A DNA stretch of 64,000 nt from Candidatus Peregrinibacteria bacterium GW2011_GWF2_38_29 (GCA_000992695.1 LBUS01000006.1:34076-98075); one strand, 5' to 3'; shown: positions 50,413 to 58,755, counted from the stretch's first letter. The notes: generated by a model not told the origin, from the letters alone. Made by a program: numbers and translations.

Positions 50413-52932
50413 TTAGAAGTCATACTTTTTATAAAAAAGCCATTTTCCAAATTCGACGACGACCAAATAAATAACAACAAGCACCGCAATGCTCAGCAAG
50501 ATTTTTGGCGGTAATGGCGTTAATCCAAATAAACTTCCAACCGGCGTATAAGGCAAAATCCAGCCCAGAGCTACCGCGCTTATTGTTGTTAAAGTCAAAG
50601 CCAAGCTCGCCCTTGATTTTATAAACGACAACTTTTTACTCCTTATCACATGTATAACAAGCGTTTGCGTAGCAAGGGATTCAATAAACCAACCCGTTTG
50701 AAAAGCGCCTGCCGAACTTTCAAAAATTTTATAAAGCAAAAAGAAAGTCGCAAAATCAAACAGTGAACTTATCGGCCCAAAAATCAGCATGAATTTCTTT
50801 ATGAATTTTATATTCCATTTTTTTGGCTTTTTAATGAATTCCGCATCAACATTGTCACTCGGAATTGTTATCTGTGAAAAATCATAAATAAAATTATTCA
50901 ACAGAATTTGCACCGGTAACATCGGCAAAAATGGCACAAAAATCACCGCGCCAATCACGCTAAACATATTTCCAAAATTAGAACTGACGCCCATCATAAT
51001 ATATTTAATCGTATTCCCAAACGTCTTTCTCCCCTCAATAACGCCATTTATCAAATCATCCAAGCTTGGTCGCGTGAGAATAATATCTGCAGATTCCTTT
51101 GCGATATCAGTTGCATTGCTGACCGAAATTCCAACATCTGCGGTTTTCAGCGAAGGCGCATCATTTATTCCATCTCCAATATATCCAACCGTGTGCCCAT
51201 TCAAGCGCAAAACTCGAATTATTCGATTCTTTTCTTCCGGTGCGCATCTTGCAAAAATCGTTGTTTTATTAACGCGAATTTGAAGCTCCGCATCACTCAT
51301 TTTTTCAATATCCTTTCCAAGCAAAATTCCCTTAATTGGCAAATCAATTTCACTGCAAATTTTCTCAGTTACAAGTTCATTATCGCCGGTAATAATTTTC
51401 ACTTCTATGCCGGCTTTTTCAAGATGTTTAAGCGCTTCTTCTGCGCTCTTTTTTGGTGGATCCAAAAACGCCGCAAACCCAATCAGATTAAGCTCTCTTT
51501 CATCTTCTGGCTCGTAAACTTTTTTATTTTTATCAATTTCTTTTATCGCAATCGCAAGCACTCGAAATCCATCTTTACTCAGGTCTAGATACTCTTTATA
51601 AATTGCATCTTCATTAATCTGTTTCACGCTTTTGCCGGATACATTCGCGCAAGCTTTAAAAACATCTTCGGGCGAACCTTTTGTTATAAGAATTTGTTTT
51701 CCGCCAGTTTCCACAACAATAGACATTCTTTTTCGAATAAAATCAAAAGGGATTTCATCAATTTTTTTATAATTTTTAACGTCTTCATGTTGATGTTCAA
51801 GAATCGCGTGATCCATTGGATTTTTAAGACCCGTCTGAAAATGACTATTCAAGTATGAATATAAAAATACTTCTTCATTATCATCCCCTTTCAAATCAAT
51901 GTGTTTAATCAAGGTGATACGCCCTTCTGTAAGCGTTCCGGTTTTATCAGTGCACAAAATATCCATACTTCCAAAATTCGGAATCGCAGTTAATTTTTTC
52001 ACAATAACTCCGTGTTTGCTCATCATTATCGAGCCTTTGGACATATTTATCGACATGATCATCGGCAAAAGTTCCGGCGTCAGTCCAACAGCAATAGAGA
52101 TTGCAAACAAAAAGCTTTGTAGCCATTCATGTTTAAAAAATGCATTAAAAAAGAAAACAAAAATTACAATAAAAAGCGTGGCCTTCATTATCAAATATCC
52201 AAACTGCTTTATTCCTTTATCAAAATCACTTTCTTCTTCGACTTTTACGCTTGATTCTGCGATTTTTCCAAATTCAGTATTTTTTCCCGTCAAAACAACG
52301 ATTGCCTTTGCGGTTCCGGAAATAACACTTGTTCCTGCAAAAATTATATTTTCAAGATCACTCAAAGACTCAGCTTTTTCATTTGATAAAATTGCATGTT
52401 TTGCCGCCGGATAACTTTCTCCCGTTAACGTAGATTGATCCGTAAATAAATCTTTTGATTCAATAATTCGTAAGTCCGCGGGAATGATATCTCCTGCAGA
52501 AAAATGCAAAATATCACCAGGTACAATAAATTTAAAATCAATCTCGGCAACTTCCCCGTCCCTTTCAGCCGCACACGTGGATTTCAGCATCTCCTTGAGC
52601 TTTTCCGCCGCTTTTCCTGCGCTATGTTCTTGTATAAAATCCAAAACAACTCCGACCAAGACAAGTCCAAAAATAATAATTCCATTAACAACTTCTCGAA
52701 AAATAAAACTCAATCCGGCCGCAACAATCAAAATCAAAATTAACGGATTTTTAAAATGACTCAAAAACTCAATAATTACTCCGGACTTTTTTTCTTCCGC
52801 CACCGAATTCAATCCAAAAACCTTTAATCTTTTCTTGGCCTCCTCGTGCGTCAGGCCCTTTTCTTTCGCATTCATATCACGAAAAATCCGCTTTATATCA
52901 GATTTTGCATAATCAAAAAGATTTCTTTCCAT
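50413..52932 (-). CDS. mgtA: magnesium-transporting P-type ATPase
   Basis: 839 residues. P-type ATPase motifs: TLTGESYPA near 175, the phosphorylation site CTDKTGTLTEG near 330, and GYIGDGINDAPSLK near 580. The C-terminal membrane domain (PVQILLNNFIYDFSQITIPSDNVD) and cation-transporter N-terminus (KGLTHEEAKKRLKVFGLN) match the MgtA/MgtB (P3B) group of Mg2+ importers. No Mg riboswitch is seen upstream; the toxin gene starts eight bases away on the same strand. Confidence 0.92.
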   Translation of the reverse strand: MERNLFDYAKSDIKRIFRDMNAKEKGLTHEEAKKRLKVFGLNSVAEEKKSGVIIEFLSHFKNPLILILIVAAGLSFIFREVVNGIIIFGLVLVGVVLDFIQEHSAGKAAEKLKEMLKSTCAAERDGEVAEIDFKFIVPGDILHFSAGDIIPADLRIIESKDLFTDQSTLTGESYPAAKHAILSNEKAESLSDLENIIFAGTSVISGTAKAIVVLTGKNTEFGKIAESSVKVEEESDFDKGIKQFGYLIMKATLFIVIFVFFFNAFFKHEWLQSFLFAISIAVGLTPELLPMIMSINMSKGSIMMSKHGVIVKKLTAIPNFGSMDILCTDKTGTLTEGRITLIKHIDLKGDDNEEVFLYSYLNSHFQTGLKNPMDHAILEHQHEDVKNYKKIDEIPFDFIRKRMSIVVETGGKQILITKGSPEDVFKACANVSGKSVKQINEDAIYKEYLDLSKDGFRVLAIAIKEIDKNKKVYEPEDERELNLIGFAAFLDPPKKSAEEALKHLEKAGIEVKIITGDNELVTEKICSEIDLPIKGILLGKDIEKMSDAELQIRVNKTTIFARCAPEEKNRIIRVLRLNGHTVGYIGDGINDAPSLKTADVGISVSNATDIAKESADIILTRPSLDDLINGVIEGRKTFGNTIKYIMMGVSSNFGNMFSVIGAVIFVPFLPMLPVQILLNNFIYDFSQITIPSDNVDAEFIKKPKKWNIKFIKKFMLIFGPISSLFDFATFFLLYKIFESSAGAFQTGWFIESLATQTLVIHVIRSKKLSFIKSRASLALTLTTISAVALGWILPYTPVGSLFGLTPLPPKILLSIAVLVVIYLVVVEFGKWLFYKKYDF

Positions 52933-52939
52933 AAAGTAA

Positions 52940-53209
52940 TTATATCACTCGCAGATCTTTATAGAAATTTTCCCTCGTCGCGATTGTAACAATTATCAAA
53001 TTGCCGGCTATTTTATATACAATTCTATAATTTACTCTAATAAAAACAAAATGATGACAAAAGAATTCTCTCAAGCTGATGCCCTTAAGCCTGTATCCGT
53101 CAAAAGGTTTTTTTTGAATTTTTAAAACCTCTTCTTTTATTTTTTCTTTCAAATTTTTATCAGCCCTTTTTATAAATTTATAAGGCTGTCTTAAAAATAC
53201 GATTTTCAT
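52940..53209 (-). CDS. RelE/ParE-family toxin
   Basis: 89 residues, basic. It has a helical start (FIKRADKNLKEKIKEEVLKI), GYRLKGISLREFF and a strand-rich end (FIRVNYRIVYKIAGNLIIVTIATRENFYKDL), the RelE/YafQ-like fold. It follows the small antitoxin gene after eight bases, the antitoxin-first order of type II systems. Confidence 0.85.
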   Translation of the reverse strand: MKIVFLRQPYKFIKRADKNLKEKIKEEVLKIQKKPFDGYRLKGISLREFFCHHFVFIRVNYRIVYKIAGNLIIVTIATRENFYKDLRVI

Positions 53210-53217
53210 TAACGGAT

Positions 53218-53433
53218 TTATTTAAAAGTTTCATCAAAGCTATAAGACTCACCGGTTTTATCATAATGACAAATTTCATTCAGAATAAATTCCTCCTCCC
53301 TTTTTTTAAGAAGATCTTTTGAATCAAAAAAGAATTTGAGCGCAGCATTAACGATTTTACTTTTATTGTCGCTATCGGAAAGCTTTTTCCAATTTTGTTC
53401 ACTAAACGATATTGTTGATCTTGAAGCAGGCAT
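53218..53433 (-). CDS. ribbon-helix-helix-type antitoxin
   Basis: 71 residues. The N-terminal RSTISFSEQNWKKLSD and KIVNAALKFFF fit a ribbon-helix-helix DNA-binding head; the charged C-terminus (GESYSFDETFK) would bind the toxin. A perfect inverted repeat sits over its promoter, as expected for autorepression. Confidence 0.75.
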   Translation of the reverse strand: MPASRSTISFSEQNWKKLSDSDNKSKIVNAALKFFFDSKDLLKKREEEFILNEICHYDKTGESYSFDETFK

Positions 53434-53450
53434 TTTTATTAATATTAAAT

Positions 53451-53492
53451 GGTTACGATTATATTATATCGTAACCAAGCAATTAAAGTCAA
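53451..53492 (-). promoter_or_regulatory. toxin-antitoxin promoter and operator
   Basis: A perfect inverted repeat GGTTACGAT/ATCGTAACC (53451-53459/53468-53476) with an 8-base TATATTAT centre. On the minus strand TTGACT (53492-53487), 18-base spacer and TATAAT (53468-53463) form the promoter, with the -10 box in the centre of the operator. Confidence 0.85.
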
Positions 53493-53527
53493 GCGTTGGC
53501 TTAGAAATGTCCATAATCATAAAAAGC

Positions 53528-53555
53528 TTGCATTTTATAAATTCTGTGCTACAAT
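53528..53555 (+). promoter_or_regulatory. promoter of the small RNA
   Basis: TTGCAT (53528-53533), 16-base spacer, TACAAT (53550-53555). Confidence 0.6.
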
Positions 53556-53561
53556 TACTTT

Positions 53562-53662
53562 GGTCGTAGATATAGTCAGGAGGAAATTGCGAGTGTAAAC
53601 CGTAGACAATGTCACAAGGCTATACGAACCACAACCCTTCCGGTAATTCTGAAGGGTTTTTT
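53562..53662 (+). ncRNA. probable small structured RNA, unidentified
   Basis: A ~100-nt transcription unit with a promoter and a strong intrinsic terminator (AACCCTTC/GAAGGGTT, 53633-53640/53651-53658, then six T). No gene follows on this strand. The body can close on itself: GGU..CGUA and UAG near the 5' end pair with CUA, UACG and ACC at 53620-53630. I could not match it to SRP RNA, 6S RNA or a known riboswitch. Confidence 0.6.
53633..53662 (+). terminator. intrinsic terminator of the small RNA
   Basis: AACCCTTC, 10-base loop, GAAGGGTT, then TTTT. Stem of eight perfect pairs. Confidence 0.85.
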
Positions 53663-53683
53663 AAAATCATTCTATATTAATTC

Positions 53684-53762
53684 TGGCGGGGCCGACGGGA
53701 TTTGGACCCGCGATCTCAGCAGTGACAGTGCTGCGCTTTAAACCGGGCTAAGCTACGACCCC
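53684..53762 (-). tRNA. tRNA-Asp (anticodon GTC)
   Basis: 79 nt with encoded CCA. Acceptor GGGGTCG/CGGCCCC (7 bp), D-arm GCTT/AAGC, anticodon arm CAGCA-CTGTCAC-TGCTG with GTC, and T-arm GCGGG-TCCAAAT-CCCGT. The T-loop has C at the second position instead of the usual T. Its 5' end overlaps the 3' end of the homing endonuclease gene by 10 bases. Confidence 0.95.
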
Positions 53763-54436
53763 ACGCTAACTCCATACCTTGAAAGATTTTTCTCGAATTC
53801 AAGCCTCTTTCTTTTTAGGTAAAGTCTTGGAGCTACGCCATTATACATAAAGTTAAAAAGTTTTGCACTATTTTTTGCACTATAGCTTAATCTGAAGGCT
53901 CTATCATAAAAATACAATGTGCCATTTTGTATATTTGCAGACTTTTCAAGCGAGTTCTTTAAATGCATTAAAAAGCTTTTAGAGCCACAGACAAATCCGG
54001 ACAACATAGCTTTTCCAATAGAAGATCTGTCTTTTCTTTTGAAAACGGAAAAACACGAAAATCCATCACCGTCAAAATATCCACGTATAAAATCTTTTAA
54101 AAATTTATTTGGCACAACGGGAAATTTTAAAGAGGTACTTTTATTCGGAGTAAAGCCAAGTTCTAATAATCTATTATATAATTTTAGACTCCCCATTTGG
54201 AGGACGTAACACGTAAGCCAATTCGGGTATCTTATAAGATCCCTTTTTTGACGACTTATTTTTTGCGTAGCTTCCATGAGGTGTTTGATTTTCCATATTA
54301 TATCTTTATCCGTACAGTAGAAAGATACGTATTTAGATCCCCTTGGATTTACATACATTGACCCATCCGCAGCGAAAAACCCTAATACATAAGCCATTTC
54401 AGGCGACCATTTTGTAAAAAAAGTGCTAATTGCCAT
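53753..54436 (-). CDS. LAGLIDADG homing endonuclease
   Basis: 227 residues with both LAGLIDADG-type helices: YVLGFFAADGSMY near residue 20 and FIRGYFDGDGFSCF near 115, giving the two catalytic acids of a monomeric enzyme. Not inside an intron or intein. Its frame runs into tRNA-Asp on the same strand: the stop TAG (53755-53753) is in the tRNA sequence. Processing of the tRNA 5' end would remove the last codons from the mRNA. A mobile, selfish gene. Confidence 0.88.
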   Translation of the reverse strand: MAISTFFTKWSPEMAYVLGFFAADGSMYVNPRGSKYVSFYCTDKDIIWKIKHLMEATQKISRQKRDLIRYPNWLTCYVLQMGSLKLYNRLLELGFTPNKSTSLKFPVVPNKFLKDFIRGYFDGDGFSCFSVFKRKDRSSIGKAMLSGFVCGSKSFLMHLKNSLEKSANIQNGTLYFYDRAFRLSYSAKNSAKLFNFMYNGVAPRLYLKRKRLEFEKNLSRYGVSVGS

Positions 54437-54484
54437 TATTTATTAATTATAAACGAGAATTATTAACTTTTCCATCTTTCAATC

Positions 54485-54513
54485 TTGATTTTTCCGCTAT
54501 TCTATGAGATAAT
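54485..54513 (+). promoter_or_regulatory. promoter of the Ala/Pro-rich orphan
   Basis: TTGATT (54485-54490), 17-base spacer, GATAAT (54508-54513), 22 bases before the ATG. Confidence 0.65.
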
Positions 54514-54534
54514 ATAGTATTAAAAACAAAAAAT

Positions 54535-55035
54535 ATGCCAGCATTAGCACCACAAACAACTCCACAATTACCGGATGCAGCTACAGAGCAACCAGTTCAT
54601 GAGCTTGCGGCTCCAAATACTACACAGCCAACGGCTGAACTTCCAGCCGGACATCCGGAAACAGCACAACCGGCTTTAACAGGCACAGCCGCAGAAGTTT
54701 CATCGGCAGCCAGAAAAGAAGCTTTAAGAGCTGCTATGGTTGAGGGTGGACGTGAAACAACTCCTCCGGCACATCCGGAATTAAAAGTTGTAAGAGAAGA
54801 AGCGGAGGCAGAAGCTAATGCGGCCACGGCACTTCAAGCGTCGACCGCAAATGCTGTGCATGCAGCAGTTCCGGAAGCCGCAGACCATTCTACAGACGCT
54901 TCAGAATCTCCTGCTCCTCAAGGCGGTGGCTTTTTCAGCTGGATTAAACGCGGATTTGCAAGCATTAGAAGATTCTTCGGCCAAGGTGGCCAAGTGGCAG
55001 CGTCCGCTGTTCGCGGTCCAACAAAAGCCGAGTAA
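54535..55035 (+). CDS. Ala/Pro/Glu-rich hypothetical protein
   Basis: 166 residues, mostly low complexity (Ala, Pro, Thr, Glu), probably disordered. AGHPETAQPAL and PAHPELKVV share an A-x-HPE core. Only the C-terminal part looks folded: an amphipathic basic/aromatic helix (GGGFFSWIKRGFASIRRFFGQGG) that could bind a membrane or nucleic acid. Coding base composition is richer in G+C than the flanks. It lies just upstream of the sigma array. Confidence 0.65.
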   Translation: MPALAPQTTPQLPDAATEQPVHELAAPNTTQPTAELPAGHPETAQPALTGTAAEVSSAARKEALRAAMVEGGRETTPPAHPELKVVREEAEAEANAATALQASTANAVHAAVPEAADHSTDASESPAPQGGGFFSWIKRGFASIRRFFGQGGQVAASAVRGPTKAE

Positions 55036-55080
55036 TCAACAGGTCGGACTTTAAATTCAAATCAGCCTCAGTATCAGCTC

Positions 55081-55120
55081 TTGACTAAACATATTTTCCA
55101 TGTTTTACTATTTATCTATG
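55081..55120 (+). promoter_or_regulatory. shared promoter/leader of sigma gene 1
   Basis: TTGACT (55081-55086) ... TGTTTTACTAT (-10-like TACTAT at 55106-55111) ... ATG 55118. The same 40-base block, without gaps and with 31 identical bases, precedes sigma gene 3 at 56920-56959. The -35/-10 spacing would be 19, so this may not be a standard housekeeping promoter. Confidence 0.65.
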
Positions 55121-55996
55121 GAAAAACAACCATTAAATTACGAAAGGAGTCCGCAATTTGAGCGATATATGCGCGATGTTGATAGATGCTCGATGTTAAG
55201 TCGTGAAGATGAGCAAGAAATCGCACGCAGATTTGTAGCAACCGGACGCAAAGATATGAAGCTTCGCAATCAACTTGTTCAAGCAAATCTTCGTTTTGTT
55301 GTAAAAATTGCGATGAAATACAGAAAGTATGGATTCCCAATTGCAGATATCGCGCAAGAAGGAAATATAGGATTAATGAAAGCGGTTGATAGATTTGATC
55401 CGAATAGAAAAATTAAATTAATATCATATGCCGGTTGGTGGATTAAAGCCGAAATACAAAACTTTGTAAGAAGAAATTATCGCTTAATTAAAATTCCAAC
55501 CAGCCATAAAGAACGAGCAATTTTCAGAAAACTTTTAACAACAAGTATTGATGGGATGGGAGCGGATGAGTTGGCGCAATTGGCTGACGAACTGGAGGTA
55601 GATCGAAAAGAACTTCTGGAGGGTAGAAATATGATGATGCGAGAGGCTTCATTAGACATGCCTATACTCGGAGATAACGATGATGAAATGGGATCGCTTG
55701 GGGATTTGATTAGCGATAAGACTCAGAATGAAGACGCTACGGTTTTAGTGGCGGATAGTGAAAGGATACGAGGCGCAATTGAATTAGCGGTGTGTTGTTT
55801 AACTCCAAGAGAAATGCGCGTGTTCCAAGAAAGAATTTTGATAGATGACGGCGAAGGGAGTGACAGAACAAATAAAGAGATTGGTTTAGATCTTGGCGTA
55901 TCAGGTGCGCGCATACAGCAATTGGAAGTGGCATCCAGAAAAAAGGTTGCACAAAATTTAAGAGCGCGAGGAATTGATGTTTATTTACAGGCATAA
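55118..55996 (+). CDS. RpoH-like sigma factor 1 of 4
   Basis: 292 residues. Region 1.2/2.1 (MLSREDEQEIARRFVAT, ANLRFVVKIAMKYRKYG), region 2.2 (DIAQEGNIGLMKAVDRFDP), 2.3-2.4 (LISYAGWWIKAEIQNFVRRN) and region 4 with a helix-turn-helix (TNKEIGLDLGVSGARIQQLEVASRKK). The WWIKAEI.NFV.RN stretch and total length resemble RpoH. Region 4.2 is SGARIQQ where the usual sequence is RERVRQ, so -35 recognition may differ. First gene of the array, 18 bases before gene 2. Confidence 0.92.
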   Translation: MEKQPLNYERSPQFERYMRDVDRCSMLSREDEQEIARRFVATGRKDMKLRNQLVQANLRFVVKIAMKYRKYGFPIADIAQEGNIGLMKAVDRFDPNRKIKLISYAGWWIKAEIQNFVRRNYRLIKIPTSHKERAIFRKLLTTSIDGMGADELAQLADELEVDRKELLEGRNMMMREASLDMPILGDNDDEMGSLGDLISDKTQNEDATVLVADSERIRGAIELAVCCLTPREMRVFQERILIDDGEGSDRTNKEIGLDLGVSGARIQQLEVASRKKVAQNLRARGIDVYLQA

Positions 55997-56014
55997 AATA
56001 ATTTATATTTAAAA

Positions 56015-56917
56015 ATGATGAAATTGGGTTTGGAAACAGTCAGCAGTAAAGCGTTCGAAATATATGTAAGCGAGATCAAAAAATGTCCGCCAATGTCGCG
56101 CGAAGAAGAATATATAGTTGCAAAAAGATTTAAAGAAACAGGCGACTCGCAAGACAGAGAGCGTCTTATAAAAGCAAATTTGCGTTTTGTTATAGCTATC
56201 GCATTTACATATGCGAGCACAGGAGCTTCAATTTTAGATTTGATTCAAGAAGGAAGCATTGGGCTTATGAGAGCTATTGAAAAATTCGAACCAGAACGAG
56301 GATTCAGACTATCAACATATGCAAAATATTGGGTGCAAAATTTTATAGAGATTTTCTTAAGAAAGAATTGCCGTTTGATGAAAATGCCAACCGGCGATTT
56401 GGACGTTAAAATATTAAGAAGAATAAGATCGGGAAAGTTAGCACCACTTTTGGAGATGTTGGCCAATGGTCAAGACGTTGATATGTCAGGAGAAATAAGT
56501 CCCGCGGATCAAGCCGCCGGTATTACAGCTGACGCACTTATGAGTAAAAGAGGAATGGCACAAAGAGAGTTATCTTTAGATGATCACGCAAGTCATGGCG
56601 ATGGAGATGAGAAAGAATCCTTTGGAGATGGAATGAGTGATGGAGTGGACAATGAAGCGGCGTTAGCAGAAGCGCTAGACAACAGCGCATTAAGAGATCA
56701 GATAAGTGTTTTGATGGATGGATTAACGGATTTGGAACATTACATATTAATGCAAAGAATTTTGTCAGATGATCCGATGACACTTCAAGCCATTGGTGAG
56801 TTGGATGAATTTCAAGTTACGCGTGAACGCGTTCGACAAGTTGAAGTAAAAGTTAGAAAAAAGATTGCACGACAATTAAGAAGATCAGGGACAAGTGAAG
56901 AATTTGCCGCATTATAG
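56015..56917 (+). CDS. RpoH-like sigma factor 2 of 4
   Basis: 300 residues. PMSREEEYIVAKRFKET, KANLRFVIAIAF, DLIQEGSIGLMRAIEKFEPERGFRLSTYAKYWVQ, then region 4 (TRERVRQVEVKVRKKIARQL). In 2.4 Tyr replaces the first Trp (KYWVQNFIEIFL). Region 4.2 has one extra residue before the recognition helix (IGELDEFQVTRERV). A long acidic linker (SHGDGDEKESFGDGMSDGVD) joins regions 3 and 4. The start may be either of two adjacent ATGs. Confidence 0.92.
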   Translation: MMKLGLETVSSKAFEIYVSEIKKCPPMSREEEYIVAKRFKETGDSQDRERLIKANLRFVIAIAFTYASTGASILDLIQEGSIGLMRAIEKFEPERGFRLSTYAKYWVQNFIEIFLRKNCRLMKMPTGDLDVKILRRIRSGKLAPLLEMLANGQDVDMSGEISPADQAAGITADALMSKRGMAQRELSLDDHASHGDGDEKESFGDGMSDGVDNEAALAEALDNSALRDQISVLMDGLTDLEHYILMQRILSDDPMTLQAIGELDEFQVTRERVRQVEVKVRKKIARQLRRSGTSEEFAAL

Positions 56918-56919
56918 TC

Positions 56920-56959
56920 TTTACGAAACGCATTTTACGTGTTTTACTATTCCCCTATG
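56920..56959 (+). promoter_or_regulatory. shared promoter/leader of sigma gene 3
   Basis: Collinear copy of the block before sigma gene 1: TTTACG (56920-56925), TGTTTTACTAT with TACTAT at 56945-56950, ATG at 56957. It starts three bases after the stop of sigma gene 2. Confidence 0.65.
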
Positions 56960-57850
56960 AAAAATACAATGCCTGAAAATGGCGACAACACACCATTGCA
57001 TCTATATATGGTTAGCGTTAGCAAGCAGCCAATGCTAAGTCGCGAAGATGAGCAAGAAGTCGCAAGACGATTTATCGCAACTCAAGATCCAAAACTTGCT
57101 CAAAAGCTTGTGCGTGCAAATCTCCGTTTTGTCATAAAAATAGCGCAAGAACATGACGTGTTTAATGTGCAGATTTTAGATCTTATTCAGGAAGGGAATA
57201 TGGGTCTTGCGCATGCGGTAAAAAAATTTAATCCGGAACGCGGATACAGACTAATTAGTTATGCGGTGTGGTGGATCAGGGCGTATATGCAAAATTATAT
57301 TAAAAGAAATTTTAGAATAGTAAGACCTGTGACAACAAGAGCGCAACGTAGAACGTTTGATAAATTAATGATGCCGGAGGTTACGGCCGCTTTGGAAATG
57401 ATAGACAATGGTACAGAAGTGGACACATCCGGACTTATAAGCGACGCAGATGCAGAGTATGGAATAAGCATGCAAGCTCTTAAAGACGCAAAAAGAGAAA
57501 TGTTATTAACAGATGTGTCTATCGATCAGCACGATGTTAATGGTGACGGTTCTGAATCGCGAGCTTTGGATGAAACGCTTACCGATGGAGTGGATTGCGA
57601 GGCAAGATATATTTCAAAACTGGACAGAGGCGTGATAAGAGAAGCAATAGATGGTTTCAGGAGAACTTTGGACGAAAGAGAGCTATTTATTTTCGAGAAT
57701 AGATTGGAGAAACCGGATGACCCAATGCACTTGGAAGCCATTGGAGGTGTATTCCAAATTAGCAAAGAGCGCGTAAGGCAACTTGAATCCAGGGTTAAGG
57801 AAAAAGCAAGAACAGCGCTTGAAGCTGCCGGTTGCGGAGATTATTTATAG
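56957..57850 (+). CDS. RpoH-like sigma factor 3 of 4
   Basis: 297 residues. MLSREDEQEVARRFIAT is almost the same as in sigma 1. Then ANLRFVIKIA, DLIQEGNMGLAHAVKKFNPERGYRLISYAVWWIRAYMQNYIKRN and TTRAQRRTFDKL, the last resembling the RpoH box. Region 4: FQISKERVRQLESRVKEKA. The 3' end carries TTATTTATAGGCATA, also seen after sigma 1 (TTATTTACAGGCATA). Confidence 0.93.
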   Translation: MKNTMPENGDNTPLHLYMVSVSKQPMLSREDEQEVARRFIATQDPKLAQKLVRANLRFVIKIAQEHDVFNVQILDLIQEGNMGLAHAVKKFNPERGYRLISYAVWWIRAYMQNYIKRNFRIVRPVTTRAQRRTFDKLMMPEVTAALEMIDNGTEVDTSGLISDADAEYGISMQALKDAKREMLLTDVSIDQHDVNGDGSESRALDETLTDGVDCEARYISKLDRGVIREAIDGFRRTLDERELFIFENRLEKPDDPMHLEAIGGVFQISKERVRQLESRVKEKARTALEAAGCGDYL

Positions 57851-57870
57851 GCATAGTGCCAAAATGTTTT

Positions 57871-58740
57871 ATGAAACCAAATAGAAACAGATCAGATGTA
57901 AAACCGGATTCACCAACAGCTTTAAGCCTATATTTGCAACACGTATCCAGATTTACCGTTCTTACGAGGGCGGAAGAGCAAGAAACGGCAAAAGCGTATG
58001 TTGCAACATCAAGCCCTGTTTTTCGTCAAAAATTAATAAACGCCAATTTGCGCTTTGTTGTAAAAATAGGGCAACAGTATTTGCCGCCATTTCATGCAAG
58101 ATTTTTAGATTTAATTCAGGAGGGAAACATAGGGCTTATGACTGCGGTTGATAAATTTCAGCCGGAAAGAGGTTACAAGTTGGTCAGTTATGCAATTTGG
58201 TGGATTAGAGCGTACATGAAGAATTTTATGAGCAAAAATAAAGGACTTGTAAAAAAGCCAAGAGGAACCAGGGGAACTGCTATTATTTCAAGATTGAATT
58301 CAGGCGAAGCGCGCGCAGCTTTAATGGATTTTAGGCGAGGGATGGAAGCGGATACCAGTTTTTTGACGGAAAGAGATAGAGAGATGGGAATAACATTGGA
58401 AGTTTTAGATAGAGAGCTTGGTTCGTTAAACGAGAATGCGTTTAATGATCACGATAGTGATTCTGATGAACTTGGAGATTGGTTTTCAGATGGAGTTGAT
58501 TATTCGGGGAAATATGAGGCTCAAATGGATGTCGTTGCAATACAGGGGATAATAGATACTTTAAGAGAGGGTCTCGATGAAAAAGAGTTGTGTGTTTTAG
58601 ATCACAGGATTCTCGCTTATGATTCTCCTCGAACATTGCAGGAAATAGGCGATGAATTTAGAATAACACGAGAACGTGTGCGACAAATTGAAGCAGGTTT
58701 ACGCAGATTTGAAGGGGAGGAAATTTACGCTCCACGTTAA
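57871..58740 (+). CDS. RpoH-like sigma factor 4 of 4
   Basis: 289 residues from the ATG at 57871; a longer frame from 57832 would read through the end of sigma 3. TVLTRAEEQETAKAYVAT, NANLRFVVKIGQQY, DLIQEGNIGLMTAVDKFQPERGYKLVSYAIWWIRAYMKNFM, then region 4 with the most canonical helix-turn-helix of the four (TLQEIGDEFRITRERVRQIEAGLRRF). Acidic linker NDHDSDSDELGDWFSDGVDY. The fourth consecutive sigma gene, 20 bases after the third. Confidence 0.93.
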   Translation: MKPNRNRSDVKPDSPTALSLYLQHVSRFTVLTRAEEQETAKAYVATSSPVFRQKLINANLRFVVKIGQQYLPPFHARFLDLIQEGNIGLMTAVDKFQPERGYKLVSYAIWWIRAYMKNFMSKNKGLVKKPRGTRGTAIISRLNSGEARAALMDFRRGMEADTSFLTERDREMGITLEVLDRELGSLNENAFNDHDSDSDELGDWFSDGVDYSGKYEAQMDVVAIQGIIDTLREGLDEKELCVLDHRILAYDSPRTLQEIGDEFRITRERVRQIEAGLRRFEGEEIYAPR

Positions 58741-58755
58741 TATTTATACATATAT

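Noticed and set aside
53562..53662. SRP RNA or cyclic-di-GMP riboswitch
   Set aside because: GUCAGG-AGGAAA and AAACC are superficially similar, but the GGAA tetraloop stem of SRP RNA and the paired helices of the riboswitch do not form, and no gene follows.
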